Position numbers and translations under genes: made by a program. 64,000 nt of DNA from CALAED01 sp036555725 (GTDB taxonomy: Bacteria; Actinomycetota; Actinomycetes; Streptosporangiales; Streptosporangiaceae). The stretch is taken from NCBI GenBank assembly GCA_036555725.1, contig DATBKU010000037.1, positions 1-64,000 of the forward strand, read 5' to 3'. How positions within the stretch are numbered: position 1 is the stretch's first letter; each line of letters opens with the position of its first letter. Shown piece after piece: positions 42,205 to 51,084 of the stretch. The notes under the pieces were generated by a model. The model was given only the letters and a program-made list of their open reading frames with translations. It was not told the DNA's origin and made no database searches.

Positions 42205-45054
42205 CTAGGGGCCGAGCTCGGCCCGGTCGGCGGCGGCCACGATGGCGTCCCGCTCGGCCTGGGTCAGCAGGCCGCGCTCCTGCCAGTCGCCGGCGATCCT
42301 GGCCACCGTGGCGCGGAACCGGCCCATGGTGGCGAAGGGAGCCTTGGCCCACACGGCGTCGAGGAAGGTCAGGCCGTCGGCGTCCGCGTGGTTGGGCACG
42401 CCGGAGTCGACCGATCCGAACACGACCTCCGGTTCGGCGCGATGGAAATAGACGTGGTACGGGTTGGTATCGGCGTTGTAGAAGGGCGCCAGCGTGTAGC
42501 CGTTCGTCGTGAACGTCATCGGTTCGCCGGTGGGCTGGATCGCACTCGCGAGCTCGCCGGACAACGTGAAGTCCTTGTAGAACCCGAAATCGAGGTACGT
42601 CTCGGTGGCGCTCTGCACGACGAGCGGAATCGGCCCGTACGTGATGCATTGCGTCTGCGGCTGGTCGAGTGTCCTTTCCATGCGGAGAGTGAACGGCATC
42701 GAGATGTCGATGGTGTCGCCGGATTTCCAGTGCCGGCTCAGCGTGACGTACGACCCGGCCTTGGCGTGCTGTTTCTGGTGCACGCCATTGACCCGTACCG
42801 TGAAGCCCTTCTCCACCCAGTACGGCACGCGGAGCTTGACCCTGAGGCGGCCGTTCCCGCGCAGCGTCAGCCGGACCGCTCCGGACGGGTCGGTGGGATA
42901 GTTCGTCGTCTGCTCGATGACGAATCCCTGTTCCGGCCAGGTCAGCGTCGAGGCCATGTAGAGGTTGACGTACAGCGTCGATTCGTCGACCGACCGGAAA
43001 TAGATCGAGTCCTGAAATTTCGTGTTGTCTTCGGGGCCCGTGCCGCCGTCGCAGTCGCCGAGGTTGCCGCGGTAGTCCCGTACGGCGCCGGGATCCACCG
43101 GCAGGAAATACGTCACCAGCGGATCGGTGGTGCTGTGCGCGTTCTGCCGCCGCGCGATGATCTGCCCGTACAACCCTCGCTCGTAGTACTGCATGTACTT
43201 CGGGTTCGGGTCGTGGAAGAACAGCCCGCGGCTCAATTTGAGCATGTTGTAGAGCGGGCACCCTTCGGCGTTGGTGTCCTGGATGGTCGCCGCGATGACG
43301 TCACGCGCGCCGAAGATCTCACCGCGCCCGGCCATGCCGCCGTCGGTGTAAATGCGGTGCGGCACGACCTGGTCCCAGAAGTGCTTCGCGGCGGCGTAGT
43401 ACTCGGGCCGCGTGCGATAGCCGGTCTTCTTGGCGTAGTCGAAGATCTCCAGGTAACCCTGGTACTGCGGAATGTGCTGGTTGGCGTGCTCGCCGTCGAG
43501 AATGTCCTCGTCCTTGACGGCGGCGTCGAACAGATAGGTGTTGACGAAGCACTGGGCCGTTTCCAGGTGCTTCTTGTCGCCGGTCAAGCCGTACAGGTCG
43601 GCCAGCACCACCGGCATCGCGTTGTATTCGCCGGCGATGTAGATCTTCCACATTCGGTCCAACTGGTCGCGGGGCAGACCGGCCAGCCGGCTGTGCGCCC
43701 AGTCGGCCATGCCCAGCGCGATATCGAGCGCCTGCCGGTTCCCGGCCAGCAGATAGGCGTCGAGCAGCCCGCGCATGGTCATGTGGTTCGTGTACCAGGG
43801 CGCCCAGATGGTCGGGTAGGTCGCGAACTTCTCCAGCTCGATGAACTGCGTCTCCGGGTACGCGGCGAGGTAGCCGGCGTGGCTGGGCCCGGGCGCGCCG
43901 GCGCTGCCGGTGAACACGGTCGCCGCGCGGCCATGGGCCGAGGAGTCGGCGGCGGCGTTGCCGTCGGTCTCGTCGAACCGGTACCACGCCACGTTGCCGC
44001 CACCGAGCCCGCCGTCGGCGCTGGTGGTCAGCGCGGCTATTTCTGTCGCGCCGAGCGCCCGATCGTAGATCTGCACCTCGTCGAGCGCGCCATTCAGCTC
44101 TGGGTCGCCGAACTGCGAGCGGCCGAGCCAGTTCTTGTCGGTGGCACCGAGGCCGGACGGGGTCACCGTCATGCCGTTGTTGGTGCCGGCGGCGGTGCCA
44201 TTGACATAGAGCGTGGCGGTGCTTCCGGACAGGGTCACCGCGAGATGCGTCCATTGATTGGCGGTCAGCCGCTGGGTCGCGTTGACGCGCTGTTCATTGC
44301 CGCTGCCGCCGGTCGTGATGGCGAACCGCGGCCCCGATCCGGCGCTGAGGGTGAGGAACATGTACGCGGTGGTACCGGTGCCGAAATCCCACACCCTCGT
44401 CCACGTGCTGAGCGACGCGGGATTCACCCAGCACGCGATCGTGAAATCGGTGAGGCCGTTCACAATGCCGGTGGGCAGCGAGACGTATTGCGCGGTGCCG
44501 CTCAGCTTGACCGCGTTGCCGAACTTTCCCGCCACCCAGGTCACCGGCGGGGGCGGTGGTGCCGGTTGGCCGACGGTTTTGTCGAGCGCGGCCTGGCATT
44601 CCCCGAGCGCGCCGACCATGTAGTCGAGCTTGTCCTTGTAGGTCGTGTCGCCGCTGCCCGCGTACGCCTGGGCGAGCAGCGTCATGAAATGCCCGGTGGA
44701 ATGGCCGCGCAGATTGCCGGTCGGGGTGTCCCACACCCCGACCGGACGGGATCCGGGCGGGTTCGGGAGCCCGGCGTTGGCGCGGAAGTTGTACAGCATG
44801 TTGTCGATGGGATAACTGCGCGCGAACTCCAGCATCAGGTCGCGATGCGCGGCGAACAGCCCGTCGCCCAGTTTCACCTGGCTCAGCGGGAAATCCCTGG
44901 CCACCCAGGCGGACGGAACCGGAAGCGCGGCGGGATATGCCCGCTCCGCGGCCGCGGCCGCCTTGTCGGGCGTCATGGCCATGACGGACGATGCCCCGGC
45001 GGCGGCGAGAGCGCTGTAGCGAAGGACGTCACGCCGGGAGATGTCGTTTTTCAT
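42205..45054 (-). CDS. TAT-exported GH127-type beta-L-arabinofuranosidase with nested LamG module
   Basis: A 949-residue enzyme. TAT signal: ISRRDVLRYSALAAAGASS. The (alpha/alpha)6 GH127/DUF1680 domain begins SQVKLGDGLFAAHRDLMLEF and is interrupted at residue ~157. It resumes at ~392 (HAGYLAAYPETQF). Metal/nucleophile candidates are Cys599 (NAEGCPLYNMLKL) and Cys668 (GDCDGGTGPEDNTKF). Residues ~165-390 are a LamG-like lectin in permuted order: the WVAGKFGNAVKLSG strand comes first, while VAWYRFDETDGNAAADSS, normally its first strand, comes last (355-371). The enzyme should remove beta-L-arabinofuranose outside the cell. ATG 45054 behind GGGAAGG; 45 bp after the next gene, so one operon. Confidence 0.88.
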   Translation of the reverse strand: MKNDISRRDVLRYSALAAAGASSVMAMTPDKAAAAAERAYPAALPVPSAWVARDFPLSQVKLGDGLFAAHRDLMLEFARSYPIDNMLYNFRANAGLPNPPGSRPVGVWDTPTGNLRGHSTGHFMTLLAQAYAGSGDTTYKDKLDYMVGALGECQAALDKTVGQPAPPPPPVTWVAGKFGNAVKLSGTAQYVSLPTGIVNGLTDFTIACWVNPASLSTWTRVWDFGTGTTAYMFLTLSAGSGPRFAITTGGSGNEQRVNATQRLTANQWTHLAVTLSGSTATLYVNGTAAGTNNGMTVTPSGLGATDKNWLGRSQFGDPELNGALDEVQIYDRALGATEIAALTTSADGGLGGGNVAWYRFDETDGNAAADSSAHGRAATVFTGSAGAPGPSHAGYLAAYPETQFIELEKFATYPTIWAPWYTNHMTMRGLLDAYLLAGNRQALDIALGMADWAHSRLAGLPRDQLDRMWKIYIAGEYNAMPVVLADLYGLTGDKKHLETAQCFVNTYLFDAAVKDEDILDGEHANQHIPQYQGYLEIFDYAKKTGYRTRPEYYAAAKHFWDQVVPHRIYTDGGMAGRGEIFGARDVIAATIQDTNAEGCPLYNMLKLSRGLFFHDPNPKYMQYYERGLYGQIIARRQNAHSTTDPLVTYFLPVDPGAVRDYRGNLGDCDGGTGPEDNTKFQDSIYFRSVDESTLYVNLYMASTLTWPEQGFVIEQTTNYPTDPSGAVRLTLRGNGRLRVKLRVPYWVEKGFTVRVNGVHQKQHAKAGSYVTLSRHWKSGDTIDISMPFTLRMERTLDQPQTQCITYGPIPLVVQSATETYLDFGFYKDFTLSGELASAIQPTGEPMTFTTNGYTLAPFYNADTNPYHVYFHRAEPEVVFGSVDSGVPNHADADGLTFLDAVWAKAPFATMGRFRATVARIAGDWQERGLLTQAERDAIVAAADRAELGP

Positions 45055-45099
45055 TGGTAGCCTTCCCGTCCCTACGGGGGTCGTACGAACTGGCGGGGA

Positions 45100-48000
45100 T
45101 TATCGGGACAGGACCTGCACCTCCTTGAGTCCGACGGCGAAGTTCGGCATCCGGTCCATGACGACACGGACCTGCGAGGCGTTGACCGGCGGGAACCGTA
45201 CCTCGTTGAAGTTGGGCGCCGGCGTCGCCGGGGTCGTCACCTGACCCGGCACGTCCACCCAGGACGATCCGTCGAAGTACTGGATCGTGTAGGCCGCCGG
45301 CTCCCGGTAGGTGTTGCCGCCGGAGCCGAACGCCTTGTTGCTGTAGAAGTACAGCCGGACGTGGTCGAACCGTTTCTTGCCGCCGAGGTCGACCTGCCAC
45401 CAGTCCTGGGCGTTCGGCGAGCCGAGGTCGCCCCAGATCGGGTTGGTGCCGATGTAGGCGCCGGAGGTCACGGGCAGCCCGCTGATCGTGAAGCCGTCCA
45501 CGGCGTTCTTCGGATCGGTCGCCTGCGCGGCCGGGGCGGTCGTGGTGAAGGACGCGGTCGCGGCCTTGCCCAGCGCCAGGTTGTGCTGGGACTTCGTCAG
45601 GTCGAGCCCGGCCTTTTGGAAGCTGTCGACCATGCGGGCGTTTCCGGTCAGGCTCACCTCGTCGGCCGCCTTCAGCCGGACTCGGTCATCCTGCAGCACC
45701 TTGGCCTTGCTGTGATCGAGAACCCGCGCCTGCCCGCTCCGGGAGTCCCAGCGCACGTGCGCGAGCTCACTCGTAGTGAAGGCCCGCTTGCCGTCGACGT
45801 ACAGCGAGTACCCGAACGGGGCGTCCGGGTAGTACCGCGTGCCGCCCGGCTGCTGCCAGACGATCGAGACGTCGCTGCCGTGGTAGCTCAGGTTGCCGAC
45901 GGCGAAGTGGTCGTAGGCCATGTCGATCGGCCACAGCTCGATGGAGTCGTCGATGCGCGGCCGCAGGCCGGCGAGGTCCTCGAAGAACATCCAGTTGTAC
46001 GAGCCGAGCACGTCGTGGTGAATGCCGGACCGGCCGAGCGTCTTGGTCGTCGGGTTCCAGTTGAAGAAGAACTCGTTGTTGTCGGGGAATCGGTTGTCGC
46101 CGTTGATGTACTCGTTCCACGACAGCCACTCGATCATCCGCCGGTACATGTGCGGCGTGATGTACTGCGTCGGGTAGTCGCGCAGCGCCCGGGAGAACAG
46201 CCTGGCCTGCAGCGTCGCGTTGATGTTGGAGAAGTTGTTGCTGCCGTGCTGGCAGGCCTCGCACGCGGCGTCGGCGGCCTGGTCGGCCTGGTTCGCCGTG
46301 TACACCGGCATCAACGGGAACTCGTCCGGGTCGGAGTAGTAGCGCAGCGCCTGCGTGTACTGGTCGGTGTTGGGCGGGATGCCGTCGATGAAGGGCGCGA
46401 AGTTCTGCTGGTCCTTCCAGCAGACCAGGTTGCCCGTGGTCAGGTCTTTCTGCAGGAAGACCTTGCCCGGGCAGGTGATCGTCGGCTTGGTGAGCGAGAC
46501 GATCGTCGCGTCCTTGCCGTTGCCCGAGGAGTCGGTCGCGGTGGCCCCGCCGTCCTCGTCGAAGCGGTACGCGGCGACGTTGCCCGCGCCCTGCTGCCCG
46601 CCGGCCAGGGCCTGCACGTCGGCGGCGCTGAGCGCGTGGTCGTAGATGTGGACGTCGTCGACCGTGGCGTTGAGGTACGGGTCGGAGAACTGTGAGCGGC
46701 CGAGCCAGTTCTGGTTGGTGTTTCCGAGGTTCGACGGGTGCAGCGTCATGTTGGTGTTGGTGGCCACCGGGTTGCCGTTGACGTACAGCGTCCCGGTGTT
46801 TCCGGACAGGGTGACCGCGAGGTGCGACCAGGTGTTCAGCGGCAGCTGCGTGGTGCTGCTGAGCTGCTGCTCTCCCCCGGAACCGCCGGCGGTGATGGCG
46901 AACCGCGGCCCGCCGCCCGAGTTGACGGTCAGGAACATGTAGTTGCCGGTGCCGGTGCCGAAGTCGAAGACCCGCGACCAGGTGGACAGGGCCGCCGGGT
47001 TGACCCAGGCCGAGACCGTGTAGTCGCCGGTCAGGCCGCTGACAATGCCGGTCGGCAGGTTGACGTACTCGCTCTGGCCGCTCAGCTTGACCGCGTTGCC
47101 GATCTTGCCGGTGACGCGCGGGCCGGTGGCGTTGCCGCTGCTCTCGGGCGCGTTGGTAACCGGCCCGTTCGCCCACAGCGTGCCGAGAACGGCCTGCTTG
47201 ATGTCGGCCGCGATGCCCTTCATCTCGCCGGCCTTGGACTTGTCGCCGAGCAGCGCGTACTCCGCCGCGGCCGCCTGCGCGCCCGCGTACCAGAACGACG
47301 ACTCGGTACGGTCCTGCGGCCGGGTGCCGTAGTACTTGAACGCCACCGAGTCGGCGTCGTTGCCCGGCAGCGTGCCGGAGGAGTACTCGATCAGGTTGTC
47401 GTGGTTGGTGTCGAACTTGGCGAGCGTGCCCTTGACGTCGCACTCGGCGTACTTCGCGAGGTTCTTGACGATCGACTTCGGCCCGCCGTGCACGAGGTAG
47501 CTCTGCCACGCCTGGGAGGCCGTCCACTGCTCGTAGGTGTTGTTCCAGTTTCCGGTGTTTCCGGGGTTGTCGTGGAAGGCCTGGCAGCCAGACTCCTCGC
47601 CCTGCGACAGCCACGGGCCGTACGACTGCAGCGGGTCCCGGAAGTACTGCAGGTCCTGCATGCGCATCGGCACGGTCAGCGAGATCTGGTTGTTGTAGCC
47701 GAGCGCGCCCTCGAGGTCGACCGGGAACTGGTAGTCGTTGCCCGGGATGTTTCCGTCGAAGGAGTTGAACCGGTTCTCCCAGGTCCGATAGTAGGAGATC
47801 TTCTTGACGTTGGCGTCGGGCATGTCGACGTACGGCACGTTGTCGACCCACCACTTGTTGTACTCGCGCATCTGCGTCAGCCACGCGGTGTTCGGGTCGT
47901 AGCCGCGGTAGCGCTGGTAGTCGGCCGCCGAGTCGGGCAGCTCGCTCGCGATCGCGCCGAGCTGCACCTTGACCGTCGCGGACGCGCCTGGTTCGAGCGT

Positions 48001-48771
48001 GACGTCGCGCGTGAGATTCGTCCCGCTGACCGTGAAGCCGTCGCCGCTCATCCGGGGGAAGATCGTGCTCAGGCCGTAGCGCAGCTGGACCGTGCCGGTG
48101 AGCTCGCTGCCGTCGGCCGACGCCGTGGTGGCGATCGGCGAGGCCGCGGTCACCGTCGTCGTCGCGGCCGAGTCCCCGGTGTTGGTGAGGGTCAGGTCGG
48201 TGACGGCGACGTTGTTATTGGTGATGAACTTCTTCTCCGCGACCTTGAGGCCGTCGCCGGCGAAGACGGCCGAGTAGTAGCTCGGGTACTGCACCCGCTG
48301 CGCGGTGTCCTCGGTCAGCGTCGCGCCGGAGACGTTGAGCGTATAAAGGCTGCGCGGCGCTCCGGTGGTCGGCGGCTGGCGGTACGCGTAGCCCCCGCCG
48401 CCGTTCGCGCCCTGGCCGCCGGCGCCGAAGCCGAGCACGCCGGGGTTGTGCGTGTACATGTACAGCGCCCGGCCGCGCGTGAACAGCGTGGAGTCGGCGT
48501 TGTTGAGGAACGGACGCGCCAGGATGCGGTCGAACCAGTAGGACGTCCCGCCGGCCGCGACGTCGGCGTCATAGATCGCCTTGAGCGTGTTCTTCTCCGG
48601 ATTGAACGCGGCCGGTTCGGCCGGCACCGGGTTGGCCAGCCCGGTGAAGGGAGGGTCCCCCGGGTCGATGCCGGGCGGATCGTCGGCCGCCCGCGCGGTA
48701 CCGGCGCCGTACAAAAGTCCGGCGAACAGCATCAAGGCCGTCGTGATCGCGCCACGTGCGCGTCGCTTCAT
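45100..48771 (-). CDS. Secreted MGH1-like glycosidase with nested LamG and C-terminal F5/8C domain
   Basis: A 1223-residue exported protein (Sec signal MKRRARGAITTALMLFAGLL, ending TARA). An N-terminal beta-sandwich domain (~30-280) precedes an (alpha/alpha)6 mannosylglycerate-hydrolase-like catalytic domain (~285-540 and ~775-1000; RMIEWLSWNEYINGD). The catalytic domain is interrupted at ~540-765 by a LamG module in the same permuted order as in the GH127 neighbour: KIGNAVKLSGQSEYVNLP first, AAYRFDEDGGATATDSSG last. A C-terminal discoidin/F5-8C domain (~1070-1223, NLALGKAATASF) should bind glycans. Exact activity unknown; the context suggests arabinose-containing side chains. The GTG at 48777 is an alternative start. 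Confidence 0.82.
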   Translation of the reverse strand: MKRRARGAITTALMLFAGLLYGAGTARAADDPPGIDPGDPPFTGLANPVPAEPAAFNPEKNTLKAIYDADVAAGGTSYWFDRILARPFLNNADSTLFTRGRALYMYTHNPGVLGFGAGGQGANGGGGYAYRQPPTTGAPRSLYTLNVSGATLTEDTAQRVQYPSYYSAVFAGDGLKVAEKKFITNNNVAVTDLTLTNTGDSAATTTVTAASPIATTASADGSELTGTVQLRYGLSTIFPRMSGDGFTVSGTNLTRDVTLEPGASATVKVQLGAIASELPDSAADYQRYRGYDPNTAWLTQMREYNKWWVDNVPYVDMPDANVKKISYYRTWENRFNSFDGNIPGNDYQFPVDLEGALGYNNQISLTVPMRMQDLQYFRDPLQSYGPWLSQGEESGCQAFHDNPGNTGNWNNTYEQWTASQAWQSYLVHGGPKSIVKNLAKYAECDVKGTLAKFDTNHDNLIEYSSGTLPGNDADSVAFKYYGTRPQDRTESSFWYAGAQAAAAEYALLGDKSKAGEMKGIAADIKQAVLGTLWANGPVTNAPESSGNATGPRVTGKIGNAVKLSGQSEYVNLPTGIVSGLTGDYTVSAWVNPAALSTWSRVFDFGTGTGNYMFLTVNSGGGPRFAITAGGSGGEQQLSSTTQLPLNTWSHLAVTLSGNTGTLYVNGNPVATNTNMTLHPSNLGNTNQNWLGRSQFSDPYLNATVDDVHIYDHALSAADVQALAGGQQGAGNVAAYRFDEDGGATATDSSGNGKDATIVSLTKPTITCPGKVFLQKDLTTGNLVCWKDQQNFAPFIDGIPPNTDQYTQALRYYSDPDEFPLMPVYTANQADQAADAACEACQHGSNNFSNINATLQARLFSRALRDYPTQYITPHMYRRMIEWLSWNEYINGDNRFPDNNEFFFNWNPTTKTLGRSGIHHDVLGSYNWMFFEDLAGLRPRIDDSIELWPIDMAYDHFAVGNLSYHGSDVSIVWQQPGGTRYYPDAPFGYSLYVDGKRAFTTSELAHVRWDSRSGQARVLDHSKAKVLQDDRVRLKAADEVSLTGNARMVDSFQKAGLDLTKSQHNLALGKAATASFTTTAPAAQATDPKNAVDGFTISGLPVTSGAYIGTNPIWGDLGSPNAQDWWQVDLGGKKRFDHVRLYFYSNKAFGSGGNTYREPAAYTIQYFDGSSWVDVPGQVTTPATPAPNFNEVRFPPVNASQVRVVMDRMPNFAVGLKEVQVLSR

Positions 48772-48773
48772 TG

Positions 48774-49802
48774 TCACCCGCTCCAATACGCCACTACGCC
48801 ATGCCCGCCGTAATGTTCGAGACGATCAGCGCGGCCCACCGCACCAGCTCGGTCGCCAGTGCGTCCGGTATCCGGCCGCCGCGCAGATCCTCGACCTCGG
48901 CGACGAAATCGTCGTTGATCACCCCGATGGCCTGGGCCGATCCAGTTGTTGGGAGTGTTTCCGAGCCGGGCCGGGTAAAGCCCGAGATTGGTGTTCTGGC
49001 CGACCTGCACGCCGTTGACGTACAGGGTCGCGACCAGGGCGGACTTGGTCACCGCCACGTGCGTCCAGCGGCCGGTCGGCAGCGCCGCCGTGCCGTCGAC
49101 CCGCTGCTCGCGGGTAACGCCGCTCGTGGTGATGGCGAACCGGACCGGCCCCGAGGCGCCGCCCGGCGTCAGGTACATGTAGGCCGTGGTGCCGGTGCCG
49201 AAGTCGACCAGGTGGCCGTCCGCGGCGGTGAGCTTCACCCATCCGGCGAGGGTGAAGTCGTACATGTTCCAGACGATGCCGGCCGGCAGGCTGACGTGCC
49301 CGTCCGTACCGTTCAAACGCAGCGCGCCGCCGTGAGCAGTGCGCACGAAGGTCGCCCCGCCGGCGAGCGTGCCGGGCCAGTTGCCGCCGGCGGAGTCGGC
49401 CGCGGTGGTGCCGGACCGCTCGTCGAACCGGTACCAGGCGACCGGCTGCCGCGCCCGCGGGCTCAGCGTCTGGACGACCTTCTGAATCGTGCCGTCCTCG
49501 TTGAAGAACAGCTTGTCGATGCAGACCGAGCGCCGGAATTCGCCGCCGCCGGGCAGCATTCCGTTGTGGTACACGATGTACCACTGGCCCTTGTATTCGA
49601 CCATCGCGCTGTGGTTCGTCGTCGTGTTGGTGACGGTGTCGAGAATGCGGCCCCGATACGTCCAGGGGCCCAGCGGTTTGCCGGCGGTGACGCCGCCGGC
49701 GGCCTTTAGAAAGCCACGCCGGTCGAACGGCGCCGCGGACCCGTCGCGCCGGTCGAGTCGATCGGCGGACACATCACGGCGGTCGAATCGTGCTGCGGAC
49801 AC
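48774..49802 (-). pseudogene. Broken GH43-type enzyme: TAT leader joined to GH43 tail and LamG
   Basis: It begins with repeated FDRRDVSADRLDRRD-like units and a TAT motif (FDRRGFLKAAGGV). It then jumps straight to the tail of a GH43 propeller (PLGPWTYRGRILDTVTNTTT, WYIVYHNGMLPGGGEFRRSV), so the catalytic blades are missing. A LamG module in canonical order follows (VAWYRFDERSGTTAADSAGG first). Near 48945 the LamG breaks off after NNWIG. The last stretch makes sense only in another frame (INDDFVAEVEDLRGGRIPDA, ending at a TAG at 48794), apparently the tail of an unrelated protein. At least two deletions are needed to explain it. Confidence 0.8.
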
Positions 49803-49981
49803 CTCGGACCCTCCTCGGGACCGCGGCGGTCACGCGGGTCGGCGCCGATCCGACCCGGTAGGACCGGTTGCGGGGGTGGACGTAACCGGACAGGGATAGC
49901 GGCTACGGATGCGTTCGCCCGCCAACCGGATTGCGGCCGGCGGCCGAACGCGCCCGCTCCGCGGGCTTATGGGCCCATGGC

Positions 49982-49997
49982 GTTCGATATTTCGAAC
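49982..49997. promoter_or_regulatory. 6-4-6 palindrome GTTCGA-TATT-TCGAAC
   Basis: Perfect palindrome in the 364-bp gap before the broken GH43 gene, with the same layout as the site upstream of the intact GH43 gene at 38608. The rest of 49803-50166 has no gene; a hairpin lies at 50096-50120. Confidence 0.5.
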
Positions 49998-50095
49998 TCT
50001 ATTCGGATGATCGCATCGCAACGTTAGAATCGACTGGTGAGGCTGTCAACGGCCGATCCCGGCCGTACCGGCCCGGCACGAAGCCTGGTGGGTCA

Positions 50096-50120
50096 GTCGC
50101 CCGCCGTACGTCTGGGCGAC
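50096..50120 (-). terminator. Hairpin after molybdenum-hydroxylase operon
   Basis: GTCGCCC / GGGCGAC arms with an 11-nt loop, 47 bp past the amidohydrolase stop, the last gene of the operon. Confidence 0.5.
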
Positions 50121-50166
50121 CCGGACCGGCAGGCCGTCTTCGCGTCTACTTGAGCGGTGCGCCGCG

Positions 50167-51084
50167 TCAGAGGGCGTAGACGCGGCGGGCGGTGCGCGCG
50201 AAGACGTCGCGCTGGATGTCCGGAGCGTATCCGGACAGCGCCTGCCGCCACGCGGCGACCAAGGCGCTGTAGTCGGTCCAGAGCTTCTCGATCGGGAAGT
50301 TGCTCCCCCACATGCAGCGCGCGGAGCCGAAGAGGTCCAGGCAGGTGCCGGTCACCAGCTCGATCAACGCCTGGTCGACGCGGTGCACGAAGGTGCCCTG
50401 GCCGGTGAGCTTCACGACGACGTTGGGCTGGTCGGCGAGCGGCTTCAGCCCCCTGGTCCATTCGTGGACGAGGCCGGAGTCGGTGCTCTCCAGCATGCCC
50501 GCGTGCACCAGGACGAAGGTGACGTCGGGGAAGTCGGCCACGAACCGTGCCGCGTCGGCCATCTGCGGCGCGAAGACCTGCAGCTCGAACACCCAGCCGA
50601 GGTCGGCGAGGGCGGCGATGTTGCGCCGGAACGTCGCGTCGTGCATCCGGCTCGGGCCGGCGGCGAAGCGGAACTCCGGCCGCTCGTGCCAGTGCAGCTG
50701 CAGCCGGGTGCCGCGCATCAACGGGGTGAGCGCGGCCTGTTGCCGCATGACCTCGGCCGCGCCCCCGTCGAACAGGTCCGCCGAGCCGACGACGGCCGTC
50801 GGCCAGCCGGTCGCGGCATGCACGTCGCGCAGCCAGCGCACCTCGTCGAGGCTCCGGTCGAGCGGCCAGTTGGCCTGCACGTAGACCGCCGCGGACACGC
50901 CGCACGCGGTGGCCTCGGCGGTGTACTCCCCGACCGGATAGTCGCGCCGGAGCGGCTCGTACGGACCGAAGATGCGCGGCACTCCCTCGTCGAGCCAGGG
51001 CAGGTCGGCCCGGCGCCAGAGGTGGTGGTGCGAGTCGACCAGCTCGTCGATCGGCTGAGCAGTAGGGTCGCCGGCTTCGGTCAT
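50167..51084 (-). CDS. Amidohydrolase_2-family (lactonase-like) hydrolase
   Basis: A 305-residue TIM-barrel hydrolase: DSHHHLWRRADLPWLDEGVP at the N-terminus, FVLVHAGMLES, MWGSNFPIEKLWTDYSALVA at the end. It resembles L-fuconolactonase/2-pyrone-4,6-dicarboxylate lactonase-type proteins. The ATG at 51084 overlaps the molybdenum-subunit stop (ATGA). Being last in the Mo-hydroxylase operon suggests it opens a lactone or ring made by the dehydrogenase (inference). Confidence 0.88.
   Translation of the reverse strand: MTEAGDPTAQPIDELVDSHHHLWRRADLPWLDEGVPRIFGPYEPLRRDYPVGEYTAEATACGVSAAVYVQANWPLDRSLDEVRWLRDVHAATGWPTAVVGSADLFDGGAAEVMRQQAALTPLMRGTRLQLHWHERPEFRFAAGPSRMHDATFRRNIAALADLGWVFELQVFAPQMADAARFVADFPDVTFVLVHAGMLESTDSGLVHEWTRGLKPLADQPNVVVKLTGQGTFVHRVDQALIELVTGTCLDLFGSARCMWGSNFPIEKLWTDYSALVAAWRQALSGYAPDIQRDVFARTARRVYAL

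Noticed and set aside
42388..45060. Very long open frame on the plus strand opposite the GH127 gene (also at 46738-48813 and 30-32 kb)
   Set aside because: Antisense frames stay open by codon bias at this GC; composition is Val/Arg/Gly-rich with no domain, and the sense genes have clear families.
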